This document shows, one piece after another, positions 1 to 3,553 of a stretch of 5,242 bases of DNA (position 1 is the stretch's first letter; the number at the start of each line of letters is the position of its first letter). Position numbers and translations under genes: made by a program. Below the pieces are notes generated by a model, which saw only the letters and a program-made list of their open reading frames with translations, had not been told where the DNA came from and ran no database searches. The DNA lies in contig CAJPPQ010000085.1 in the NCBI GenBank assembly GCA_905372605.1, forward strand, positions 1 through 5,242, read 5' to 3'. The stretch is from Porphyromonadaceae bacterium. Its GTDB lineage: Bacteria; Bacteroidota; Bacteroidia; Bacteroidales; Paludibacteraceae.

Positions 1-48
1 GAGTATTTTAAACGACCTTTCGAGTCTTTCGCTTAGATTTTCAAACAT
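1..48 (-). CDS. ffh: Signal recognition particle protein Ffh, N-terminal fragment cut by window edge
   Basis: Reading leftward from an ATG at 48-46, the frame is open to the window edge and gives MFENLSERLERSFKIL. This is the start of the N domain of Ffh, the SRP GTPase. Bacterial Ffh proteins typically begin MF(D/E)NLSERL followed by a basic helix. Ffh binds 4.5S RNA and signal sequences and delivers ribosomes to the membrane through FtsY. Only 16 codons are present, so the GTPase and M domains cannot be checked. A Bacteroidota -7 box lies 31 bases upstream of the start codon, which supports this start. The leader is A/T-rich without a Shine-Dalgarno sequence, as in the other genes here. The call rests on a short but characteristic motif plus a correctly placed promoter. 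Confidence 0.85.
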   Translation of the reverse strand, partial: MFENLSERLERSFKIL

Positions 49-79
49 ATATAATCGCTGTGCTATTTAAACCAAAATG

Positions 80-87
80 CAAAGATA
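80..87 (-). promoter_or_regulatory. Bacteroidota -7 promoter box upstream of ffh
   Basis: On the minus strand this reads TATCTTTG, an exact match to the Bacteroidota -7 consensus TAnnTTTG, followed by CATTTTGG. Transcription would start near 73, giving a leader of about 25 bases to the ffh ATG at 48. No clear TTTG -33 element stands at the usual distance. The first AATTACG array begins seven bases upstream, in the place where the -33 region would lie. Confidence 0.65.
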
Positions 88-93
88 CTAATC

Positions 94-128
94 AATTACG
101 AATTAGGAATTATAAATTACGATTTATG
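94..128. repeat. Heptamer tandem array 1, AATTACG type, five units
   Basis: Five contiguous 7-base units are AATTACG, AATTAGG, AATTATA, AATTACG and ATTTATG. The array is preceded by ATC, as are the two other arrays of this type in the window (523-550 and 623-650). The consensus contains no stop codon in any forward frame, and period 7 is not a multiple of 3, so it translates to a repeating NYELRIT-like peptide that can mimic coding sequence. Confidence 0.9.
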
Positions 129-184
129 TTTAAACGTTTAACTGTTCAATCGTTGAAGCGTGTAAGCGTTTAACTGTTGAAGCG
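129..184. repeat. Degenerate CGTTTAACTGTT repeat with TTAAACGTTTAA palindrome
   Basis: CGTTTAACTGTT occurs at 135-146 and again at 167-178, and GTTGAAGCG occurs at 152-160 and 176-184. The first copy sits in a perfect 12-base palindrome, TTAAACGTTTAA, at 130-141. It directly abuts heptamer array 1. Related motifs lie at 484-500 and 551-571, the latter again abutting a heptamer array. Function is unknown. Confidence 0.75.
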
Positions 185-195
185 AGGCAGGGTGG

Positions 196-227
196 AAATA
201 AAAAAGGGACGAAAAGTCTTTCGCTCC
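196..227 (-). terminator. Leftward intrinsic terminator-like hairpin
   Basis: On the minus strand, GGA-G-CGAAA pairs with TTTCG-TCC around a GACT loop. This is eight pairs with one bulged G, followed by C and six T residues, then ATTT. That is a good rho-independent terminator shape for leftward transcription. It lies about 110 bases upstream of the ffh -7 box and about 665 bases past the stop of the threonine dehydrogenase gene, which has its own nearer terminator at 821-849. Its likely role is to insulate ffh from read-through. Confidence 0.55.
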
Positions 228-251
228 TATATCGTGTATTGAATGTTTCTC

Positions 252-519
252 TTGGGCTTTGCCCAAACCCACTTACTTTTTTGTCTTAACACAAAAAAGT
301 AAGCAAAAAAGGTCAAGGCTCGACGCACCGAGCCGACCCGCTATGTGTGCTCGTTCGCTGAACGTCGAAAACTCGCCTTCGGCTCAGACAGTTCGACGTT
401 TTTCTTCGCTCACTTTCGCACAAGCGGGTGCCCGTCTCGGCGCGTAGGCCGATCTGTTTTGTGCTTTGCACAAAATGGGAAAATTGAAACGTTTAATTGT
501 GGTTTGTGCGAAGCACAAA
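252..519. repeat. Chain of at least six consecutive hairpins around a GC-rich core
   Basis: Perfect inverted repeats follow one another. TTGGGC/GCCCAA lies at 252-257 and 261-266. A 13-base pair lies at 272-284 and 291-303. GGCTCG/CGAGCC lies at 317-322 and 329-334. AACGTCGAA/TTCGACGTT lies at 361-369 and 392-400, enclosed by ACCCGCT/AGCGGGT at 336-342 and 423-429. TCGGC/GCCGA lies at 437-441 and 448-452. TTTTGTGC/GCACAAAA lies at 457-464 and 468-475. TTTGTGC/GCACAAA lies at 503-509 and 513-519. The core at about 311-450 is far more GC-rich than the surrounding DNA. No promoter or gene is evident. It could be a dispersed non-autonomous repeat, a decayed element or a structured RNA. I lean towards a dispersed repeat, because I recall similar hairpin-rich spacers in Bacteroidales, but I cannot verify that here. 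Confidence 0.7.
272..303. repeat. 13-bp perfect inverted repeat with 6-base loop
   Basis: CTTACTTTTTTGT at 272-284 is the exact reverse complement of ACAAAAAAGTAAG at 291-303, with loop CTTAAC. It has no T-run after the stem on either strand, so it is not a standard terminator. It is the strongest single hairpin in the chain at 252-519. Confidence 0.85.
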
Positions 520-520
520 A
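457..520. repeat. Pair of mirror-image hairpins sharing TTTGTGC arms
   Basis: The hairpin at 457-475 has arms TTTTGTGC and GCACAAAA with loop TTT. The hairpin at 503-519 has arms TTTGTGC and GCACAAA with loop GAA. Over 17 bases, the second differs from the reverse complement of the first at one position, so the two look like inverted copies. They flank 27 bases containing the palindrome AAACGTTT at 487-494. Confidence 0.75.
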
Positions 521-522
521 TC

Positions 523-571
523 AATTAGGAATTACGAATTATGAATTACGTGTAAACGTTTAAGCATTGAA
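523..571. repeat. Heptamer array 2 (AATTACG type, four units) plus AAACGTTTAA motif
   Basis: Units AATTAGG, AATTACG, AATTATG and AATTACG fill 523-550 and are preceded by ATC. TGTAAACGTTTAAGCATTG then follows directly from 551. The same order, heptamers followed by a TnTAAACGTTTAA motif, is seen at 94-146. This suggests that array and palindrome form one composite repeat. Confidence 0.85.
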
Positions 572-590
572 ATGGAGCGTTGGGATGCGT

Positions 591-610
591 GAGGGATAGG
601 AGCGGATACG
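591..610. repeat. GAGGGATAGGAGCGGATACG block, first copy of AGCGGATA motif
   Basis: AGCGGATA at 601-608 recurs at 702-709. The contexts GAGGGATAGG-AGCGGATA-CGA and GAGTATG-AGCGGATA-GCCCGA are similar, so the two blocks may be diverged copies of one unit. One lies just before heptamer array 3 and the other just before the AATGAAA array. Confidence 0.5.
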
Positions 611-622
611 AGACGCTGAATC

Positions 623-650
623 AATTACGAATTACAAATTACGAATTACG
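623..650. repeat. Heptamer tandem array 3, AATTACG type, four units
   Basis: Units AATTACG, AATTACA, AATTACG and AATTACG are contiguous and preceded by ATC. Three of the four are identical, which makes this the cleanest of the three arrays. Unlike arrays 1 and 2, no AAACGTTTAA motif follows it. Confidence 0.9.
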
Positions 651-694
651 GAAAGGGAAGAGCAGAGAGACAAAACCAACCCTTTGTATGCGGC

Positions 695-749
695 GAGTAT
701 GAGCGGATAGCCCGACCCGAAGCCGCTTGCGGCAAGGGGAACGCCCAAA
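695..749. repeat. GC-rich block with second AGCGGATA copy and GCCGC/GCGGC palindrome
   Basis: This block carries AGCGGATA at 702-709, then CCCGACCCGA, then a short inverted repeat, GCCGC-TT-GCGGC, at 722-733. It ends in GGGGAACGCCC just before the A-rich heptamers. It is markedly more GC-rich than the DNA around it. I see no gene in it and cannot assign a function. Confidence 0.45.
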
Positions 750-750
750 A

Positions 751-785
751 AATGAAAAATGAAGAATGAAAAAGTAAAGATGAAG
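751..785. repeat. Second heptamer family, AATGAAA type, about five units
   Basis: Units AATGAAA, AATGAAG, AATGAAA, AAGTAAA and GATGAAG run without gaps, so this is a 7-base period distinct in sequence from the AATTACG arrays. On the minus strand it reads as a Phe/His/Ser-rich peptide, which explains the short leftward open frames over 639-873. These I regard as spurious. Confidence 0.7.
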
Positions 786-820
786 GAATGGAGGGAGGTT
801 GAAGGGTGGGGAGTTTAAAC

Positions 821-849
821 AAAAAAGGGCAACCGTTATGCGATTGCCC
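821..849 (-). terminator. Intrinsic terminator of the threonine dehydrogenase gene
   Basis: On the minus strand GGGCAA pairs with TTGCCC (844-849 with 827-832), with two further inner CG pairs. The stem is followed immediately by six T residues at 826-821. It begins 43 bases past the TAG stop at 893, the expected place and orientation for a rho-independent terminator of the upstream leftward gene. Confidence 0.85.
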
Positions 850-892
850 CCATACATAATATAATATACTCATTTAATAAAAAAGTCGTTTA

Positions 893-1849
893 CTATTTCA
901 ATAGGCGTTTCGATAGCTTATCGAGCATATCGACGGTCATCTTCGGTAGGTCAAACTTGGGCGAGAATCCCCATTCGGCTCTTGCACAAGAGTCGTCCAT
1001 ATAGTTAGGCCAAGAGTCGGCAATCTTCTGCTTAAGCGGGTCGTGTCGGTACTCCATTACGAAGTCGGGCTTGTGTCGGCGAATCTCGGCGTATATTGCC
1101 TCGGGGTCGAAGTGCATAGCCGTTACGTTGAACGAATTGCGGTGAATGAGTTTCGTGGGGTCTGCCTCCATAAGATGAATAGCCGCATCGATAGCATCGG
1201 GCATATACATCATATCGAGTAGAGTACCTTTCCGTAACGGACACTCGAAACGTTCGCCCTTGACGGCAGCGTAATAGATATCGACGGCATAGTCGGTAGT
1301 GCCTCCGCCCGGAGGGCATACATTCGATATAAGTCCCGGAAAGCGAACCGAGCGGGTATCGACGCCGAAACGTTCGAAGTAGTAGTCCGATAGCAGTTCT
1401 CCCGAGACCTTAGTAACGCCGTAGATGGTACGAGGACGTTGAATCGTGTCTTGCGGCGTGTTGTCGAGAGGCGTGTTGGGTCCGAATGCCCCGATAGACG
1501 ACGGAGTGAATAGAGCTGCTTTGTATAGGCGAGCCACTTCGAGGCAGTTGAGCAACGCTCCCATACCAACATTCCAGCCCATCATCGGATTCTTCTCGGC
1601 GGTAGCCGAGAGTATTGCAACGAGGTTGAAGATACCGTCTATCTTATACTTGTCGACAATGTCGGCTATCTGTTTCCCGTCGGTAGCGTCGCAAGGGAGG
1701 CATACTCCGCTCTCTTTTATAGCTTGTGTCAGACGGTCGGGCTGCAGGTCGGTAGCTACAACGTTGCTATTGCCATATACCTCTCTAAGTCTCATCGTAA
1801 GCTCGGAGCCGATTTGCCCGCCGGCTCCCAAAACCAATACTCTTTTCAT
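893..1849 (-). CDS. SDR-type L-threonine 3-dehydrogenase (NAD-dependent epimerase/dehydratase family)
   Basis: This 318-residue cytoplasmic enzyme should oxidise L-threonine with NAD+ to 2-amino-3-oxobutyrate, which is then split to glycine and acetyl-CoA or decays to aminoacetone. The Rossmann motif GAGGQIG is at residues 8-14. Asp34 ends strand 2, which favours NAD over NADP. The catalytic SDR pair is Tyr143 and Lys147 (YGVTK), with Ser117/Ser118 as the likely third member. Features that separate threonine dehydrogenase from sugar epimerases are the SATAEKNP segment (81-88), the RPRTIYGVTK stretch, PGGGTTDYA (180-188) and MMYMPDA (213-219), followed by DPLKQKIADSWP near 270-281. All are shared with the animal TDH enzymes as I recall them. 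It is unrelated to the zinc-dependent Tdh of E. coli, so no symbol is given. It starts 159 bases after pyrC, has its own -7 box, and ends in a terminator. The partner ligase gene kbl is not adjacent. Confidence 0.88.
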   Translation of the reverse strand: MKRVLVLGAGGQIGSELTMRLREVYGNSNVVATDLQPDRLTQAIKESGVCLPCDATDGKQIADIVDKYKIDGIFNLVAILSATAEKNPMMGWNVGMGALLNCLEVARLYKAALFTPSSIGAFGPNTPLDNTPQDTIQRPRTIYGVTKVSGELLSDYYFERFGVDTRSVRFPGLISNVCPPGGGTTDYAVDIYYAAVKGERFECPLRKGTLLDMMYMPDAIDAAIHLMEADPTKLIHRNSFNVTAMHFDPEAIYAEIRRHKPDFVMEYRHDPLKQKIADSWPNYMDDSCARAEWGFSPKFDLPKMTVDMLDKLSKRLLK

Positions 1850-1878
1850 CTCTATATTTCGTTTTATTTTTTAGGCTG

Positions 1879-1886
1879 CAAAATTA
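1879..1886 (-). promoter_or_regulatory. Candidate -7 promoter box for the threonine dehydrogenase gene
   Basis: On the minus strand this reads TAATTTTG, matching TAnnTTTG. Transcription would start near 1872, giving a leader of about 23 bases to the ATG at 1849. No convincing TTTG -33 element is visible. The upstream gene pyrC shows no terminator in the 159-base gap, so read-through from pyrC may add to expression. Confidence 0.5.
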
Positions 1887-2008
1887 ATAAATTTACAAGA
1901 CTAAATGGTACCCTTGTCGGACGCTTTTTTTATTTGTTTTGTAGAATGTGTTTTTTTGGAAGGGGAAATAGCTGTCTTGATACTTACGATTAAGTTAATT
2001 GCAATACC

Positions 2009-3256
2009 TCAAAACACCCTTTTGCCGTCGACAAAAGTCATCTCTACCTTGCCGTCGACCTCCCAGTCGGCAAAGGGAGAGGCTTTGCCTTTCGAAACGA
2101 ATTTGTCGGGGCATATAGTCCATTTCGCGGCAGGGTCTATGACGATAATATCGGCAGGAGCACCTTCTGCAAGTCCTCCGCCAAGTCGGAATATCTGCCT
2201 CGGGTTGATAGACATAGTCTTTATAAGTAGCTCCCAAGAGATGATTCCCTTCTCGACCAAATGGGTGTAAATAAGCGAAAAGGCAGTCTCGAGTCCTACG
2301 ATACCAAAAGCACTTCGAGCCAGTCCTCGCGACTTCTCTTCGGCAGAGTGCGGAGCGTGGTCTGTGGCTATGACGTCGATAGTGCCATCTATGAGCCCTG
2401 CTCTTAGAGCCTCTCTATCTTCTACGCTTCGTATAGGAGGATTCATCTTGAAACGCCCATCTTCCTCGAGGTCTAAGTCCGATAAGATAAGATAATGCGG
2501 TGCCGTCTCGCAGGTTACCCGTACGCCTTCGGCTTTAGCCTTGCGTATGATGTCGACACTCTCTTTAGTAGATACGTGGCATACGTGATATCGGCAGCCG
2601 GTAGCCTTTGCAAGCTCTACGTCGCGAGCTACCTGTTCCCACTCGCTACGAGAACATATCCCTTTGTGACCGTGCCGACTGCAATACTCTCCGTCGTGGA
2701 TATAGCCTCCTTTCACGAGTTCGTCTACTTCGCAGTGAGCCACTATCATACCATCGAACTTGGCTACCTCTTTCATCGCCTCTGCCATCATCTCGCGGCT
2801 CTGTACGCCTCTTCCGTCGTCGGAGAAAGCTACTTCGTGCTTCATACTATCGAAGTCTATAAGACTACCGCCGCCTTTCTGACCTACGGTGATAGTAGCA
2901 AGCGGATATACCTTCACCACAGCACTCTTTGCTATTATCTCCTTTTGGATATTTATATTAGCGACACTGTCGGGGGGAGGTGCGAGGTTGGGCATAGTGC
3001 ATACGGCAGTGTATCCGCCCGCGGCAGCTGCCTTACTGCCACTCTCGATAGTCTCTTTATAGCCGAAGCCCGGTTCTCTGAAATGCACGTGCACATCGAC
3101 GAAGCCGGGAAGTAATATCTTACCCGCGATATCTATCACCTCTTCGCTATCATTGGGCTGTAATATGCCTATATGTTGTATTTTACCATCTTTTATGCGG
3201 AGGTCGGCTCTGCGGAAACCAGAGCCCGAATTTATTGTACCGTTTATAAATAACAT
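2009..3256 (-). CDS. pyrC: Dihydroorotase, class I (amidohydrolase superfamily)
   Basis: This enzyme carries out the third step of de novo pyrimidine synthesis, the reversible cyclisation of N-carbamoyl-L-aspartate to L-dihydroorotate, in the cytoplasm. The 415-residue length fits class I enzymes. Metal ligands are visible in order: His56 and His58 in HVHFREPG, Asp147 in FSDDG (class I uses Asp where class II has a carboxylated lysine), His174 in AHCE, His227 in HVCHVST and Asp299 in ATDHAPH. The substrate-binding Arg60 and Asn90 (TMPN) are present. I place the start at 3256 (MLFINGTI). The open frame extends upstream to 3337, but those 27 residues do not resemble the family and would span the -7 box at 3284-3291. 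Divergent from the protease gene at 3554. The threonine dehydrogenase gene follows in the same direction, with no terminator between. Confidence 0.95.
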   Translation of the reverse strand: MLFINGTINSGSGFRRADLRIKDGKIQHIGILQPNDSEEVIDIAGKILLPGFVDVHVHFREPGFGYKETIESGSKAAAAGGYTAVCTMPNLAPPPDSVANINIQKEIIAKSAVVKVYPLATITVGQKGGGSLIDFDSMKHEVAFSDDGRGVQSREMMAEAMKEVAKFDGMIVAHCEVDELVKGGYIHDGEYCSRHGHKGICSRSEWEQVARDVELAKATGCRYHVCHVSTKESVDIIRKAKAEGVRVTCETAPHYLILSDLDLEEDGRFKMNPPIRSVEDREALRAGLIDGTIDVIATDHAPHSAEEKSRGLARSAFGIVGLETAFSLIYTHLVEKGIISWELLIKTMSINPRQIFRLGGGLAEGAPADIIVIDPAAKWTICPDKFVSKGKASPFADWEVDGKVEMTFVDGKRVF

Positions 3257-3283
3257 AGCTTCAAATATAATAAAATAATGTCG

Positions 3284-3291
3284 CAAATTTA
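3284..3291 (-). promoter_or_regulatory. Candidate -7 promoter box for pyrC
   Basis: The minus strand reads TAAATTTG, matching TAnnTTTG. Transcription would start near 3277, about 21 bases before the ATG at 3256. A second match, TATATTTG at 3262-3269, is too close to the start codon to serve. There is no clear -33 TTTG. The site supports 3256 rather than 3337 as the pyrC start. Confidence 0.5.
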
Positions 3292-3454
3292 ATCTTTTTG
3301 CCTCTAATAGCATAGCGGATAAGGTAAAAAACAGCAAAGATGTCTATATCTCTTAATTGTTAATACGGTTTTTTATATGGATAGCAAAAATGTTAAATAG
3401 GTTAATTTATTGCCTTTTTTAGTCGCAAAATGTCGTATTAACAAGAAAAAGTAT

Positions 3455-3462
3455 TACTTTTG
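3455..3462 (+). promoter_or_regulatory. Candidate -7 promoter box for the HtrA-family protease gene
   Basis: TACTTTTG matches the Bacteroidota -7 consensus TAnnTTTG, and its TTTTGCC context is typical. Transcription would start near 3468, leaving a leader of about 85 bases before the ATG at 3554, longer than for the other genes here. No good -33 element was found. The divergent pyrC and protease promoters share a 297-base spacer in which I see no operator-like palindrome. Confidence 0.5.
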
Positions 3463-3553
3463 CCGTCGGTTTAACACAATAAACGGAACTAAATATCGTT
3501 ATTAATGGTGTAAACAATATTTTCAATTACACTTAAACCACTTAGAAACAACT

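Larger units (their letters stand above)
49..892. other. 844-base non-coding interval made of repeats and hairpins
   Basis: No supportable gene lies between the start of ffh and the end of the threonine dehydrogenase gene. Short open frames here run through heptamer arrays and hairpin arms, match no protein I recognise, and have no -7 box at a sensible distance. Apart from the ffh box at 80-87, I find no TAnnTTTG box on either strand between 88 and 892, so the interior appears promoterless by that criterion. The contents are listed separately: tandem heptamer arrays, AAACGTTTAA-type motifs, a hairpin chain, two copies of a GC-rich block and two leftward terminators. No transposase, terminal inverted repeat pair or target-site duplication was found. 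Confidence 0.75.

Noticed and set aside
252..519. A transposon or insertion sequence
   Set aside because: No transposase fragment, no matching terminal inverted repeats at the outer ends and no target-site duplication could be found; only internal hairpins are seen.
259..563. Two overlapping rightward open frames (62 and 72 codons) in the left spacer
   Set aside because: They run through the hairpin chain and heptamer array 2, overlap each other in different frames, lack a -7 box, and match no family. The ITNYELR ending of the second is simply the translated AATTACG repeat.
94..650. A possible CRISPR array from the recurring AATTACG units
   Set aside because: The units are 7 bases and contiguous, with no 30-40 base spacers of regular length, and no cas genes are present.
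571..670. A possible 4.5S/SRP RNA near ffh, suggested by GGAAAGGGAAGAGCAGAG
   Set aside because: The SRP RNA S-domain needs a GGAA-type tetraloop closed by a stem with the conserved asymmetric loop. No pairing arms flank this stretch, so the resemblance is only in purine content.
639..873. Two leftward open frames of 72 and 75 codons rich in Phe, Leu and Ser
   Set aside because: They overlap in different frames, read through the AATGAAA heptamers and the terminator at 821-849, and show no recognisable domain. They are repeat artefacts.
1850..2008. A terminator between pyrC and the threonine dehydrogenase gene
   Set aside because: The leftward strand carries A-runs rather than T-runs here. 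The only pairing arms noticed (GTCTTG and CAAGAC) are about 70 bases apart.
2495..3115. A 206-codon rightward open frame antisense to pyrC
   Set aside because: It is the antisense shadow of conserved dihydroorotase sequence, including its metal-binding motifs, and has no promoter.
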